Source: an uncultured Luminiphilus sp.
GTDB lineage: Bacteria; Pseudomonadota; Gammaproteobacteria; Pseudomonadales; Halieaceae
Direction of reading: 5' to 3'
Assembly: GCA_938091995.1 (NCBI GenBank)
Contig: CALKNZ010000003.1
Coordinates: 1 to 38,252 of the forward strand
DNA: 38,252 nucleotides
This document shows positions 27,201 to 36,427 of the stretch, in pieces (the stretch's first letter is position 1; each line of letters begins with the position of its first letter). The notes below the pieces were generated by a model. It saw only the letters and a list, made by a program, of their open reading frames with translations. It was not told the origin of the DNA and did not search any database. The position numbers and the translations under genes were made by a program.

Positions 27201-27498
27201 CACCGCATTGGCGCTGGAAGCAGCAGGATTGAAGGTGCGTCGGATCAATAAAGTTCGCGAAGGTCGACCTCATATCGTCGATCTGATAAAAAATGATGAG
27301 GCCAGTTTGGTGGTGAATACCACGGAAGGCCGTACGGCAATTCAAGACTCAGCCCCCATCCGTGCCAGTGCTGAGCAGCACCGAGTTTTTTATACCACGA
27401 CATTAGCGGCAGCAGAGGCAGTTTGTATGGCGCTAGAGCAGGAAACCGATATTTCTGTGCGAAGGCTACAGGATTTACATGAGAGCATCACAGCATGA
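24277..27498 (+). CDS. carB: Carbamoyl-phosphate synthase large subunit
   Basis: A 1073-residue synthase, identical in length to the E. coli protein. Two homologous ATP-grasp halves (about 1-400 and 555-935) start with [20 protein letters not shown] and [18 protein letters not shown] helical oligomerisation region lies between them, and an MGS-like allosteric domain begins near residue 940 ([19 protein letters not shown]). It forms carbamoyl phosphate from bicarbonate, ammonia and two ATP, partnered with CarA. The stop overlaps the greA start (ATGA), giving carA-carB-greA. Confidence 0.98.
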   Translation: MPKRHDIESVLILGAGPIVIGQACEFDYSGAQACKALREEGYRVILVNSNPATIMTDPAMADATYIEPVEWQTVARIIERERPDAILPTMGGQTALNCALKLAAEGVLNKYGVEMIGASKDAIDKAEDRELFDQAMKRIGLATPRASTAHSMDEAFKILGDLGFPCIIRPSFTMGGSGGGIAYNRDEFEAICLRGLDLSPTNELLIDESLIGWKEYEMEVVRDRKDNCIIICSIENFDAMGVHTGDSITVAPAQTLTDKEYQVMRDASLAVLREIGVETGGSNVQFGLCPDTGRMVVIEMNPRVSRSSALASKATGFPIAKVAAKLAVGYTLDELENDITGGSTPASFEPSIDYVVTKIPRFAFEKFATADARLTTQMKSVGEVMAIGRTFQESVQKALRGLEVGSSGFESQITVTDADTRAELVDALTNPCAERIWYVADAFRSGFSLEEVAGYSGIDPWFLVQIEDLVVAEARLAGRALESLDYAELRVLKRKGFSDARLAALLATSEGSVREYRQGLGLRPVYKRVDTCAAEFATSTAYMYSTYEEECEAAPSDRKKIVVLGGGPNRIGQGIEFDYCCVHAALAMREDGYETIMVNCNPETVSTDYDTSDRLFFEPVTLEDVLEIVDLEKPVGVIVQFGGQTPLKLARALESAGVPIIGTTPDQIDRAEDRERFQHMIQKLGLRQPENTTVRSVDAAISAAAEIGYPLVVRPSYVLGGRAMEIVYREEDLLRYMRDAVRVSEDSPVLLDSFLSAAIEVDIDAVSDGNAVVIGAIMQHIEQAGVHSGDSACSLPPYSLDAEVQDQMRDVVRAMAIELGVCGLMNVQLAYQDNEIYVIEVNPRASRTVPFVSKAVGISLAKIASRCMAGQSLADQGVTREVVPPYFAVKEAVLPFNKFPGIDPILGPEMKSTGEVMGTGDTFAAAFARAQLGAGDEPPQSGLALFSVRDVDKPAAVDVARRLVERGFTLAATGGTALALEAAGLKVRRINKVREGRPHIVDLIKNDEASLVVNTTEGRTAIQDSAPIRASAEQHRVFYTTTLAAAEAVCMALEQETDISVRRLQDLHESITA

Positions 27499-27971
27499 AT
27501 AAAGTACCCATGACCGTTGCTGGAGAGCAGGCCCTCAGAGAGGAACTGGATCGACTCAAGCGCGAGGATCGCCCAAGGATCATACAAGCTATTGCAGAAG
27601 CACGGGAGCATGGCGATCTCAAGGAAAATGCCGAGTATCATGCGGCTCGCGAGCAGCAGAGCTTTGCCGAGGGACGTATTCAAGATATTGAACACAAGCT
27701 GTCTCACGCGCAGGTTATCGATGTGAGTGCGATTCCCAACACGGGTAAAGTGATTTTCGGGACAACGGTTGATCTCATCAATACCGAAAACGATAGCCCC
27801 GTGACTTACCGCATTGTGGGTGAGGACGAGTCTGACGTGAAGGCGAACCTGATCTCTGTGAGCTCTCCGATTGCGAGGGCTTTAGTAGGCAAAAGTGAAG
27901 GCGACGAGGTGGTGGTTAAGGCGCCTAGCGGCGACATTTATTATGAAATCGAGCGCGTGCACCACATTTAA
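27495..27971 (+). CDS. greA: Transcription elongation factor GreA
   Basis: A 158-residue RNA polymerase secondary-channel factor that stimulates cleavage of backtracked transcripts. The N-terminal coiled coil carries the acidic tip DLKENAEY (D41, E44) and is followed by the globular domain with [10 protein letters not shown] and [18 protein letters not shown]. Its length equals that of E. coli GreA. It overlaps the carB stop by 4 bases, the order also seen in Pseudomonas. Confidence 0.98.
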   Translation: MNKVPMTVAGEQALREELDRLKREDRPRIIQAIAEAREHGDLKENAEYHAAREQQSFAEGRIQDIEHKLSHAQVIDVSAIPNTGKVIFGTTVDLINTENDSPVTYRIVGEDESDVKANLISVSSPIARALVGKSEGDEVVVKAPSGDIYYEIERVHHI

Positions 27972-28016
27972 GGTTCTCTCAATTTGAATCTGTACGGCTT
28001 TCTCGATAGCCTGTAT

Positions 28017-28031
28017 TGATTCTCTTTCTCA
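28017..28031. promoter_or_regulatory. Weak Fur-box-like inverted repeat upstream of feoA
   Basis: TGATTCTCTTTCTCA matches the 7-1-7 Fur pattern TGATAATNATTATCA at 10 of 14 defined positions. It lies 16 bases before the feoA ATG. Iron repression of feo operons is well known; this site is only suggestive. Confidence 0.3.
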
Positions 28032-28047
28032 TTAAGTGTCCATTCCT

Positions 28048-28320
28048 ATGAATAATGCTCCCGCCGCTAAAGCTCTGTGGGACCTGCGTCCTGGAGAGGC
28101 CGCCACGGTCACCGGCTTTGGCGATAAGTTGCCGGTGTCTTATCAAGGGCGGGTCATGGAATTCGGTTTTCAGCCAGGTGCCCTTGTTCACTGTCTGTTA
28201 AATCCGGGTTTCGGTGCTCCGCGTGTTTATAGCATCTGTAATTCGGTATTTTCCTTGGATAAAGAGGTAGCTGCCGCTGTATTTGTTGCTGTGAGCAGCC
28301 CTGTGGAAGCCGAGTCGTGA
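28048..28320 (+). CDS. feoA: Ferrous iron transport protein FeoA
   Basis: A 90-residue SH3-like cytosolic protein that partners FeoB. The family pattern is seen in LWDLRPGEAATVTGFG, VMEFGFQPGALVHCL and the closing SLDKEVAAAVFV. The ATG at 28048 is chosen; an in-frame GTG at 28036 would add four residues, and neither has a good ribosome site. The stop overlaps the feoB GTG start (GTGA). It is separated from greA by 76 bp. Confidence 0.9.
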   Translation: MNNAPAAKALWDLRPGEAATVTGFGDKLPVSYQGRVMEFGFQPGALVHCLLNPGFGAPRVYSICNSVFSLDKEVAAAVFVAVSSPVEAES

Positions 28321-30146
28321 AGCGTGTGCTGCTTTTAGGTAGCCCCAATTCAGGAAAGAGCTCGTTGTTCAACCGACTGACAGGTTTGAGTCAGCGGGTT
28401 GCCAACTACCCCGGTATTACAGTTGATGTAGCCAGCGGGCCTATGGCGAGTCTGCCAGACATCGAGCTTGTTGATTTTCCCGGCACCTACTCCCTAGAGC
28501 CCATTTCAGGTGAGGAAGCCATTGCCGTGAACTTCTTAAACGAGGCGTTAGCAGATGACAATGTTAGTCATGTGCTTTGTGTGGCTGACACCACTCGGCT
28601 GGAAAAGTGTATGCACTTCATTCTGCAGGTCATCAGGGAGTGCCAGCATCATCAGAAGCCGGTGACAGTTTTGGCTAACATGTCTGATGTCATTCGGGAT
28701 AATCAGCTGACGTTTGACCCTGTTGGGCTTTCAGATGCGCTAGGAGTTCCTGTTATTCCTGTGTCTGCTCGAGATAGTCAGGGTTTTGCGCCGATCATAG
28801 AGTGCGTGGCAGATGGCGCTACTGCTCAAAATACGACAGACCGCAATTGGCGTGAAGCCCCTAACGAGATTTTACGCGGCACAGCTCAGCAGTTGGCAGC
28901 AAAATTCAGCCCCAAGGGTGATGTGCTGATTAATTCGCAGCTTAGGCTGGATCGTTTTTTTCTGAGTACGGCTCTCGGTGGTTTAGCCTTCTTTTTTATT
29001 ATGTTTCTGTTTTTCCAGTCGATCTTTACTTGGTCGGCACCGGTGATGGACGCGGTTGAGTCCCTAGTTTCTGGTTTGGGTCAGCTCGTAGTCCCTTTGA
29101 TACCCAATCAAATCATCGCTGACTTTGTGGCCGATGCTTTGTTTGGCGGTGTCGGTGCTTTCCTCGTATTCGTTCCTCAAATTTTCGTACTGACGTTGGT
29201 GATCGGTGTGATGGAAGATTCGGGCTATCTCGCTCGCGCTGCGCTTATCTGTCATCGTCCACTCAGAGTGTTTGGTCTCACTGGCAAGAGTTTTATCCCG
29301 CTGCTATCCGGGGTTGCCTGTGCGATTCCTGCCATATATGCAGCGCGGTCTGTTGATTCACCGCGGCAGAGAATGATGACCTATTTGGCTATTCCACTAA
29401 TGCCGTGTTCGGCACGGTTGCCGGTCTATGCCTTGTTAATTGCCACCTTTATTCCTAAGGATACGGGTTTGTTTGGGCTGGTAGGCTGGCAGGGCTTGGC
29501 CCTATTTTGCATCTACTTTTTTGGCATGCTCGTGGCGCTCTTGGTGACAGGACTCGTGAGTAAGGCGTCAAAAAATAAGCAGACTGAGCAGCCCTTCGTA
29601 CTTGAGCTACCGCCATACCGACTGCCAACCGCCAAGCCTTTGCTCCGCAATGCCTGGAATCGCTGTCAACAGTTCGTGACCCAGGCCGGCAAAATCATCC
29701 TCGCGGTGACTATGGTGGTTTGGGTGCTGGGTTATTTCCCCAATGGCGGGGCTGACCTTGGCCAGTCTTGGCTCGGAACTCTAGGGCATATTGTCGAACC
29801 GGTTTTCGCCCCTTTGGGACTGGACTGGCGGTATGGGATCGCGATTTTAACGAGCTTTCTGGCCCGAGAGGTCTTTGTCGGTACCTTGGGTACCATCTTC
29901 GGTATCGAGGGGTCTGATGAAAATATGCTGCCGCTGGTCGATCATATTCAGGCCAGCGGTTTACCTCTGGGTTCGGGAATTGCCCTGTTGGTCTTTTTTG
30001 CGGTGGCCCTGCAATGCGTTTCTACCGTGGTCATTCTTGCGCGGGAGGGTTCAACTCGTCTGGCCTTGAGCATGCTATTGAGTTACCTAGTGGGGGCTTA
30101 CCTTCTGTCACTGATGGCCTTTCAAATCGTCAGCCTGCTGTTTTAG
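28317..30146 (+). CDS. feoB: Ferrous iron transporter FeoB
   Basis: A 609-residue GTPase-coupled Fe(II) importer of the inner membrane. The G domain shows G1 GSPNSGKSS (residues 8-16), G3 DFPGTYS, G4 NMSD and G5 SARD. The membrane part has the two gate regions, with PLLSGVACAIPAIYAARSV and the conserved Cys in LMPCSARLPVY. It is compact compared with the 773-residue E. coli protein, mostly through shorter linkers and C-terminus, but all core regions seem present. No feoC follows. Start is GTG, coupled to feoA. Confidence 0.95.
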   Translation: MKRVLLLGSPNSGKSSLFNRLTGLSQRVANYPGITVDVASGPMASLPDIELVDFPGTYSLEPISGEEAIAVNFLNEALADDNVSHVLCVADTTRLEKCMHFILQVIRECQHHQKPVTVLANMSDVIRDNQLTFDPVGLSDALGVPVIPVSARDSQGFAPIIECVADGATAQNTTDRNWREAPNEILRGTAQQLAAKFSPKGDVLINSQLRLDRFFLSTALGGLAFFFIMFLFFQSIFTWSAPVMDAVESLVSGLGQLVVPLIPNQIIADFVADALFGGVGAFLVFVPQIFVLTLVIGVMEDSGYLARAALICHRPLRVFGLTGKSFIPLLSGVACAIPAIYAARSVDSPRQRMMTYLAIPLMPCSARLPVYALLIATFIPKDTGLFGLVGWQGLALFCIYFFGMLVALLVTGLVSKASKNKQTEQPFVLELPPYRLPTAKPLLRNAWNRCQQFVTQAGKIILAVTMVVWVLGYFPNGGADLGQSWLGTLGHIVEPVFAPLGLDWRYGIAILTSFLAREVFVGTLGTIFGIEGSDENMLPLVDHIQASGLPLGSGIALLVFFAVALQCVSTVVILAREGSTRLALSMLLSYLVGAYLLSLMAFQIVSLLF

Positions 30147-30274
30147 CGACTGCTCATCCTTCCCTGATATTTCAAAGGTAGAGGGTCGAATCGCGTTGGC
30201 CTAAGTCGTGATTTGATGGCTGCGTGTTGCTTAGTGCGATGAGTCCCTCTCCGGTTTGGGAGAAAGAAGGTTTT

Positions 30275-30619
30275 TTACAGTGTGCGTTGCAGATTTGATT
30301 TACGTGGATCTGCTTGGGGGTTGCGACGCAACAGAGTTGCCGTGTTGCCAATACGTTGCACTAACTCGGCGCGAGTCGTCTGACACAGCTGTTCGATTAG
30401 CGTGTCCCGAAGGTCTCGATCACCCACGGCAATTTTTATTTTGATGAGCTCGTGGTCGCCCAATGCCCTATCGACTTCTGCAAGGACATTGGAACTGAGG
30501 CCATTGCCACCAACCCGCACAACAGGGTTAAGTTTGTGAGCAATGGCTCGGTATTGTCGCAGCACCGTATTGCTTAAAGGGGTTTTCGGAGTTTTGCGCT
30601 CGCTTTCCATCGTGGTCAT
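30275..30619 (-). CDS. yhbY: CRM-domain RNA-binding protein YhbY
   Basis: A 114-residue protein with one CRS1-YhbY (CRM) domain, associated with pre-50S ribosomal particles. Conserved parts are LRAIAHKLNP-like YRAIAHKLNPVVRVGGNGLS, the loop GGNG, and DHELIKIKIAVGDRDLRD. It is slightly longer than the E. coli protein (97) at both ends. Start is uncertain between ATG at 30619 and 30610. It is divergent from rlmE and convergent with feoB, in the usual greA-yhbY-rlmE neighbourhood. Confidence 0.92.
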   Translation of the reverse strand: MTTMESERKTPKTPLSNTVLRQYRAIAHKLNPVVRVGGNGLSSNVLAEVDRALGDHELIKIKIAVGDRDLRDTLIEQLCQTTRAELVQRIGNTATLLRRNPQADPRKSNLQRTL

Positions 30620-30672
30620 CTATACTTGGGGCTGTGTAGTGTACGTCAGACTGTGATAAGAGTCCTCCACCT

Positions 30673-31299
30673 ATGGTTAAGAAACGTTCCTCGAGTCGCG
30701 CATGGCTGAAAGAGCATCGCGAAGATCTCTACGTCCAGCGCGCAATAAAGGAGGGTTATCGCTCTCGAGCCTGCTATAAGTTGAAAGAGATTAATGATCG
30801 CGATCGTGTGATTAAGCCGGGGATGACGGTCTTGGATTTGGGCGCAGCCCCAGGGGGTTGGTCTCAAGTAGCGGTCGAGATGGTCGGCGATCATGGTCGG
30901 GTCATTGCTAGTGACATTCTGCCCATGGATAACCTGGCGGATGTGGAATTTGTTCTGGGTGATTTTACTGACGAGGCGGTATTTGAAGCTTTACTCGCTC
31001 TTCTTGGGGAAAGTCCGGTCGATGTTGTCTTATCGGACATGGCGCCTAATATGAGTGGTGTGAGTGCTGTTGACCAACCGAGGTCGATGTACTTGGTAGA
31101 GTTGGCACTGGATTTGGCTACTCAAACCCTTGAAAAAGGGGGTACTCTTGTGAGTAAGGTCTTTCAGGGAGAGGGATTCGAGGCTGTCATGGCGACGGCC
31201 AGGCTGCATTTTAATCGTGTTCTGACCCGTAAGCCCGAGGCCTCGCGTCCAAGATCACGGGAGGTGTATTTGGTGGCTTCAGGATTTAAAGGCCGCTAG
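30673..31299 (+). CDS. rlmE: 23S rRNA (uridine-2'-O)-methyltransferase RlmE
   Basis: A 208-residue SAM-dependent enzyme (FtsJ/RrmJ) that 2'-O-methylates U2552 of 23S rRNA. The catalytic K-D-K-E tetrad is visible: K38 in YKLKEI, D in VLSDMAPN, K in [10 protein letters not shown] and E in SREVYL. The SAM motif is [12 protein letters not shown]. Length matches E. coli (209). It is 53 bp from the divergent yhbY start and precedes ftsH, as in most gammaproteobacteria. Confidence 0.97.
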   Translation: MVKKRSSSRAWLKEHREDLYVQRAIKEGYRSRACYKLKEINDRDRVIKPGMTVLDLGAAPGGWSQVAVEMVGDHGRVIASDILPMDNLADVEFVLGDFTDEAVFEALLALLGESPVDVVLSDMAPNMSGVSAVDQPRSMYLVELALDLATQTLEKGGTLVSKVFQGEGFEAVMATARLHFNRVLTRKPEASRPRSREVYLVASGFKGR

Positions 31300-31368
31300 G
31301 GGTGCAGTTTTTACGTGATATGGGTGTCTGTAGCGGGTAAGTTCGGGATTGCTCGACGCCAAAAGGGG

Positions 31369-31397
31369 CTTGAAATCTACTCGTGGCGGCCCAACGT
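31369..31397 (+). promoter_or_regulatory. Candidate sigma32 heat-shock promoter for ftsH
   Basis: CTTGAAA, then 13 bases, then GCCCAACGT, resembling the heat-shock consensus CTTGAAA-N11-16-CCCCATNT. The -35 is perfect and the -10 partial. It lies about 60 bases before the ftsH start. Heat-shock control of rlmE-ftsH is known in E. coli. Confidence 0.4.
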
Positions 31398-31454
31398 AGT
31401 ACCTATATACTGACACTTGTGCGCGTGTCTCAAGGTAAGAGTGAGGAAACGATT

Positions 31455-33377
31455 TTGAACAATATGGCGAAGAATCTGCTTTTGTGGCTTGTGATTGCCG
31501 CGGTGCTGCTTTCGATATTTAACAACTTCAGTATGCAAGGCGCTACCGAGCAGGTCGGCTACTCCAGTTTTATCGAGGAAATTAACAACGACCGTATTCG
31601 TAAGGTCGTCGTTGATGGGCTTACGATCAGTGCAGAACGTTATGACGGCTCGAACTTTGAGACCATCCGGCCCATGGTCGAAGACCCCAAGCTAATGGAT
31701 GACCTCTTAACTCATAGCGTGGAGGTTGAGGGGCGTAAACCCGAGCAGCAAAGTGTCTGGACGCAGCTGCTGGTCGCCAGTTTCCCGATTCTCATTATTA
31801 TTGCGGTATTCATGTTCTTTATGCGTCAGATGCAAGGCGGCGGGGGTGGCCGCGGCGGCCCCATGAGCTTTGGTAAGAGCAAGGCTAAGTTATTGGGTGA
31901 AGACCAAATCACGACGACTTTTGCCGACGTGGCGGGTGTAGACGAAGCGAAGGAAGATGTTCAGGAATTGGTTGAGTACCTTCGGGACCCCAGTCGTTTC
32001 CAGAAATTAGGGGGTAGGATCCCCCGGGGCATCTTGATGGTTGGGCAGCCGGGAACCGGCAAAACCTTGTTGGCGAAAGCCATCGCAGGTGAGGCCAAGG
32101 TCCCCTTCTTTTCTATCTCAGGTTCCGATTTCGTGGAAATGTTCGTCGGCGTGGGTGCCTCTCGGGTGCGCGACATGTTCGAGCAGGCTAAAAAGCAGTC
32201 TCCGTGCATTATTTTTATTGATGAGATTGATGCGGTCGGGCGGCATCGAGGTGCGGGCTTGGGCGGTGGACACGATGAGCGTGAGCAAACGCTTAACCAA
32301 CTGCTGGTAGAGATGGATGGTTTTGAAGCCAACGATGGCGTTATTGTTATTGCAGCGACTAACCGGCCCGACGTGCTAGATCCGGCGTTGCTTCGCCCGG
32401 GACGCTTTGATCGTCAGGTCGTTGTAGGTCTGCCTGACATTCGCGGAAGAGAGCATATTTTGAAAGTGCACATGCGTAAGGTGCCGCTGGGGGAAGACGT
32501 CGATCCTTCGAAGATTGCCAGAGGCACGCCGGGTTTTTCCGGTGCTGACCTTGCCAACCTTGTGAATGAGGCGGCTTTATTCGCGGCACGCTCGGGGGTG
32601 CGCATGGTAGGCATGCAGCAGTTTGAGCTGGCGAAAGATAAAATCATGATGGGTGCAGAGCGGCGCTCTATGGTGATGTCAGAAAAAGAAAAGTTGAATA
32701 CGGCATATCACGAAGCGGGACATGCGATTGTTGGTCGGTTGATGCCTGAACATGACCCCGTATACAAGGTGTCTATCATTCCCCGAGGGCGAGCCCTTGG
32801 TGTCACCATGTTTCTTCCGGAAGAGGATCGCTACAGTCACAGCCGTCGGCACATTGTGGGCCAAATCACGAGCTTGTTTGGTGGACGGGTCGCTGAGGAA
32901 ATGACATTGGGACCAGAGGGTATTACAACGGGCGCATCTAACGATATTCAGCGCGCGACTGAAATCGCTCGGAACATGGTCACCAAGTGGGGTCTCTCAC
33001 CCGTGATGGGCCCACTGATGTATGACGAGGGCGGTGAAGAGGTATTTTTAGGTCGCAGTGCTGGGCAGCCAGCGAAAGCCATGTCAGACGACACGGCACG
33101 TGCTATCGATAAGGAGGTCAGAACTATTATCGATGAGTGTTATCAGGGCGCCTATAAGATACTGGAAGACAACCGTAAGAAACTCGATGTGATGGCCGAA
33201 GCACTCATGCAGTACGAGACCATTGATGCGGACCAGATCGACGATATTATGAATGAACGTGTTCCACGCCCGCCTGCGGATTGGGGTGATTCTGACAGTG
33301 GCCAATCTGATGCCGACGATGCTTCATCATCCACTGACTCTGTTGGTCCTATTGGCGATCCCGCTGGCGAGCATTGA
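31455..33377 (+). CDS. ftsH: ATP-dependent zinc metalloprotease FtsH
   Basis: A 640-residue membrane-anchored AAA+ protease for quality control and regulated proteolysis. Two transmembrane helices ([15 protein letters not shown] and [14 protein letters not shown]) flank a small periplasmic domain. Walker A is GQPGTGKT (K203), Walker B IIFIDEID, then the second region of homology [18 protein letters not shown] and the zinc site HEAGH (H419, H423). The TTG at 31455, giving MNNMAKNL, is chosen because GAGGA lies 7 bases upstream; the ATG at 31464 is poorly spaced. The acidic Asp/Ser-rich tail is disordered. folP starts 12 bp downstream. Confidence 0.97.
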   Translation: MNNMAKNLLLWLVIAAVLLSIFNNFSMQGATEQVGYSSFIEEINNDRIRKVVVDGLTISAERYDGSNFETIRPMVEDPKLMDDLLTHSVEVEGRKPEQQSVWTQLLVASFPILIIIAVFMFFMRQMQGGGGGRGGPMSFGKSKAKLLGEDQITTTFADVAGVDEAKEDVQELVEYLRDPSRFQKLGGRIPRGILMVGQPGTGKTLLAKAIAGEAKVPFFSISGSDFVEMFVGVGASRVRDMFEQAKKQSPCIIFIDEIDAVGRHRGAGLGGGHDEREQTLNQLLVEMDGFEANDGVIVIAATNRPDVLDPALLRPGRFDRQVVVGLPDIRGREHILKVHMRKVPLGEDVDPSKIARGTPGFSGADLANLVNEAALFAARSGVRMVGMQQFELAKDKIMMGAERRSMVMSEKEKLNTAYHEAGHAIVGRLMPEHDPVYKVSIIPRGRALGVTMFLPEEDRYSHSRRHIVGQITSLFGGRVAEEMTLGPEGITTGASNDIQRATEIARNMVTKWGLSPVMGPLMYDEGGEEVFLGRSAGQPAKAMSDDTARAIDKEVRTIIDECYQGAYKILEDNRKKLDVMAEALMQYETIDADQIDDIMNERVPRPPADWGDSDSGQSDADDASSSTDSVGPIGDPAGEH

Positions 33378-33389
33378 TCGACTAGCATC

Positions 33390-34262
33390 ATGACAGATCC
33401 GGGCTACGGGCCCACACAATTGGTGTGCCCTGGCCGGGAACTTTCTCTGACGCGACCCCTGGTCATGGGGATTCTCAACGTGACTCCCGATTCGTTTTCT
33501 GATGGCGGGGTACTTTTTAACGACTCTAATTTAAATGTAGATGCCCTGTGCCGAGCGGCTGAAACCATGGTCACTGCGGGTGCTTCGTTCCTCGATATCG
33601 GCGGAGAGTCTACGCGTCCGGGTGCGCTTAGTGTCTCAGAACAGGAAGAGATGGACCGGGTTCTTGGGGCGATAGACTGTATCAAGCGCCGCTTTGACGT
33701 TGAGATTTCATTAGACACGAGCACTCCACGGGTCATGCTAGCCGGAGCTGCGGCGGGCGTCGGTATGATTAATGATGTTCGTGCACTGACTCGGGAGGGC
33801 GCTGTCGAAGCTGCTGCCAAAACGGGTTTACCTGTTTGCTTGATGCATATGCAAGGCGATCCACTGACAATGCAGAAGGGCCCTCAGTATCTAGACGTGG
33901 TCCTGGAGGTGACGGCATTTCTCGAGCAACGTGCAGCGGTTTGCAATGCTGCAGGGATTTCCCGTGAGCGCTTGGTTTTTGACCCCGGCTTCGGGTTTGG
34001 CAAAACGCCAAAGCATAATTTTACCTTACTGAAGCGTTTGCCCGAAGTCGCTGCCTTGGGGCAGCCCATATTGGTGGGATTATCGCGCAAGTCCATGATA
34101 GCCTCGGTCATCGACCGCGACACGTCCCAGCGACTACCCGCAAGTTTGGCCTTAGCCGTGCTGGCTATGGTGGGTGGTGCTCACATATTGCGGGTACACG
34201 ATGTTGTGGAAACGATGGATGCCGTCGCCATGATGAGCGCTTGTGCAGAGGCTTCGCTATGA
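33390..34262 (+). CDS. folP: Dihydropteroate synthase
   Basis: A 290-residue TIM-barrel enzyme that condenses p-aminobenzoate with dihydropterin pyrophosphate in folate synthesis, the sulfonamide target. Signatures: MGILNVTPDSFSDGG, FLDIGGESTRPGA, LDTSTPRV, MINDVRAL, LMHMQGDP, DPGFGFGKT and LVGLSRKSMI. Length is normal (about 280). Its last bases overlap the glmM start (ATGA), the ftsH-folP-glmM order of gammaproteobacteria. Confidence 0.97.
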   Translation: MTDPGYGPTQLVCPGRELSLTRPLVMGILNVTPDSFSDGGVLFNDSNLNVDALCRAAETMVTAGASFLDIGGESTRPGALSVSEQEEMDRVLGAIDCIKRRFDVEISLDTSTPRVMLAGAAAGVGMINDVRALTREGAVEAAAKTGLPVCLMHMQGDPLTMQKGPQYLDVVLEVTAFLEQRAAVCNAAGISRERLVFDPGFGFGKTPKHNFTLLKRLPEVAALGQPILVGLSRKSMIASVIDRDTSQRLPASLALAVLAMVGGAHILRVHDVVETMDAVAMMSACAEASL

Positions 34263-35599
34263 ATAAGAGATATTTTGGTACCGATGGTATTCGCGGCCGC
34301 GTTGGCGAAACGCCGATCACGCCAGAATTTATGCTGCGATTAGGTTGGGCTTGTGGCCGAGTCTTCTCCGAGCGTTCAGCGGAAAAAGTGTCGGTTATTA
34401 TTGGTAAAGATACTCGCGTGTCGGGGTACATGTTTGAATCTGCGCTTGAAGCAGGCCTAGTGGCTGCAGGTGTGAACGTAAAACTGCTGGGCCCACTGCC
34501 TACACCTGCGATAGCCATGATGACTCGCAGTCAGAATGCCGCAGTTGGCATCGTGATCAGTGCTTCCCACAATCCTTATTACGATAATGGCATTAAATTC
34601 TTTTCCGACCTTGGCGCGAAGCTGTCTGACGAGTTGGAGCTGGCAATCGAGGCGGCACTCGATCTCCCCATCCAGACCGTGGATTCAGCTCAGCTGGGCA
34701 AAGCCACGCGGCTTAGTGATGCTGCGGGCAGATATGTGGAATTTTGTAAAGCCACGTTGCCCCGCCAATACACTCTAAAGGGGTTAAATATCGTCATCGA
34801 TTGTGCCCACGGCGCGACGTATAACGTGGCCCCAGCTGTTTTTCGCGAGCTAGGCGCTAACCTGACGGTGATAGGTGCTGAGCCAGATGGCTTTAATATC
34901 AACGAGGGTGTCGGTTCGACAGCAACTGAATTGCTCAGTCAGCAAGTTGTCGAGATGAAAGCAGACCTGGGAATCGCTTTTGATGGCGATGGTGATCGAG
35001 TTCTTTTCGTAGATGCTGATGGCTCCGTTGTAGATGGTGATGCTTTGCTTTACGTGCTGGCGATGCACCGTCTTGCTATCGGAAAGTCTGACCCAGGCGT
35101 GGTCGGCACGCAGATGTCCAATATGGGTTTGGAAATCGCCTTGGGAGAGCAGGGTATTCAGTTAGCGAGAACTCAGGTGGGTGATCGTTACGTCCGCGAA
35201 CGCATGGCTGCAGAAGGTTGGCAGCTGGGAGGAGAGTCTTCGGGGCATTTGATTTGCGGCGATGTCACGACTACTGGTGATGGCATTGTTGCGGCACTGC
35301 AAGTTCTCAAGGCCATTGTCGCCAGTGATCGATCTCTCTCAGACTTACTGTCGGGAATGAAACGTCTGCCTCAAATTATGATCAATGTGCCGCTACCAGA
35401 GAGCCGTCTTGATTTGGTAGGTGATAACCCCGTGTCTTCAATGTGTCGCGAGGTGGAGCAGGCCTTAGAGGGACGAGGTCGGCTTTTGTTGCGCGCTTCA
35501 GGGACTGAACCGGTGATAAGAGTCATGGTTGAAGGTGATGATGCTGCTGAAATTCAACAGCTGGCTGAGCAGGTAGCCGGTGTGATTCGGTGTGCTTGA
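34259..35599 (+). CDS. glmM: Phosphoglucosamine mutase
   Basis: A 446-residue alpha-D-phosphohexomutase converting glucosamine-6-phosphate to glucosamine-1-phosphate for peptidoglycan and LPS. The phosphoserine is S103 in VISASHNPYYDNGIK, the Mg site DGDGDR begins at D242, substrate specificity loop GGESSGH, and phosphate-binding RASGTEPVIRVM near the C-terminus. The start MNKRYFGTDGIRG at 34259 is the conserved one and overlaps the folP stop. Confidence 0.98.
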   Translation: MNKRYFGTDGIRGRVGETPITPEFMLRLGWACGRVFSERSAEKVSVIIGKDTRVSGYMFESALEAGLVAAGVNVKLLGPLPTPAIAMMTRSQNAAVGIVISASHNPYYDNGIKFFSDLGAKLSDELELAIEAALDLPIQTVDSAQLGKATRLSDAAGRYVEFCKATLPRQYTLKGLNIVIDCAHGATYNVAPAVFRELGANLTVIGAEPDGFNINEGVGSTATELLSQQVVEMKADLGIAFDGDGDRVLFVDADGSVVDGDALLYVLAMHRLAIGKSDPGVVGTQMSNMGLEIALGEQGIQLARTQVGDRYVRERMAAEGWQLGGESSGHLICGDVTTTGDGIVAALQVLKAIVASDRSLSDLLSGMKRLPQIMINVPLPESRLDLVGDNPVSSMCREVEQALEGRGRLLLRASGTEPVIRVMVEGDDAAEIQQLAEQVAGVIRCA

Positions 35600-35624
35600 T
35601 ATGCGCTGGCATGGCCCGAGAAAC

Positions 35625-35653
35625 TTGCGGTTGAGAGGGGCTTCGGCTATTCT
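35625..35653 (+). promoter_or_regulatory. Candidate sigma70 promoter for tpiA-secG-tRNA-Leu
   Basis: TTGCGG and TATTCT with 17-bp spacing, about 30 bases before the tpiA ATG, in the 84-bp gap after glmM. Confidence 0.5.
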
Positions 35654-35683
35654 CGCGCGCCTGATTTGTCCGGAGCGGGCGTA

Positions 35684-36427
35684 ATGCCGGGACTCGTCAT
35701 CGCTAATTGGAAGCTGCACGGTAGTTTGGCTCTAGTCGCAGAGTTTGGGCAACAGTGGCGCGCATTGCCCCCATTGTCGGACGTCGAGGTGGTGGTATGC
35801 CCGCCGACACCCTACTTAGGGGCGATCCGTGAGGCGTTTGAGGGTATGCGGCTAGGCGCCCAAGATTGTGCCGATCAACGCGAAGGCGCTTTTACCGGCG
35901 AAGTGGCGGTTCAGATGCTCGGAGAGTTTGGGTGTAGATACGTCATTATTGGTCATTCCGAGCGACGATCGTTATACGGTGAAACCGATGCGCAGGTTGC
36001 GCGTAAAGCTAGGCTGGCTTCTGCCGAAGGGCTTCATCCGGTGGTTTGTGTTGGCGAGTCGCTAGAGCAGCGTGAAGCGGGTCAGGAAGTTAAGGTGGTG
36101 AGTGAGCAGCTTCTGGGCTCGTTAGCGCAGGTGCCTTGTGAGCGTTTAGTGATTGCCTATGAGCCTATATGGGCGATTGGTACTGGGCGTACGGCAACAC
36201 CGGAGCAGGCTGAAGCCATGCATGGTGTGATCAGGCGCTGCATGCAAGAGCACTTCGGCGCTGTTGGAGCAGCAATCCCCATTATTTACGGGGGTAGCGT
36301 TAAGCCCGAAAATGCCAGTGAGCTTTTTGGGTGCGAAAACATAGACGGAGCCCTCGTTGGAGGAGCTTCATTAGAGGCCAAAAGTTTTTGGCAAATTGCC
36401 AGCGCTGCAAGCGCTGGGAGGGCGTAG
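35684..36427 (+). CDS. tpiA: Triosephosphate isomerase
   Basis: A 247-residue TIM-barrel glycolytic enzyme interconverting dihydroxyacetone phosphate and glyceraldehyde-3-phosphate. Catalytic residues are K10 in ANWKLHG, H91 in IIGHSERR and E160 in AYEPIWAIGTG; the phosphate loop YGGSVKPENA is present. The ATG at 35684 is preceded by GGAG at 8 bases; an in-frame alternative at 35666 adds six non-conserved residues. Its stop TAG shares its last base with the secG GTG. Confidence 0.98.
   Translation: MPGLVIANWKLHGSLALVAEFGQQWRALPPLSDVEVVVCPPTPYLGAIREAFEGMRLGAQDCADQREGAFTGEVAVQMLGEFGCRYVIIGHSERRSLYGETDAQVARKARLASAEGLHPVVCVGESLEQREAGQEVKVVSEQLLGSLAQVPCERLVIAYEPIWAIGTGRTATPEQAEAMHGVIRRCMQEHFGAVGAAIPIIYGGSVKPENASELFGCENIDGALVGGASLEAKSFWQIASAASAGRA

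Noticed and set aside
30248-30276. Terminator after feoB (TCTCC/GGAGA with a TTTTTT further on)
   Set aside because: The stem is only 5 bp and the T-run starts 7 bases after it, so it does not form a credible intrinsic terminator.
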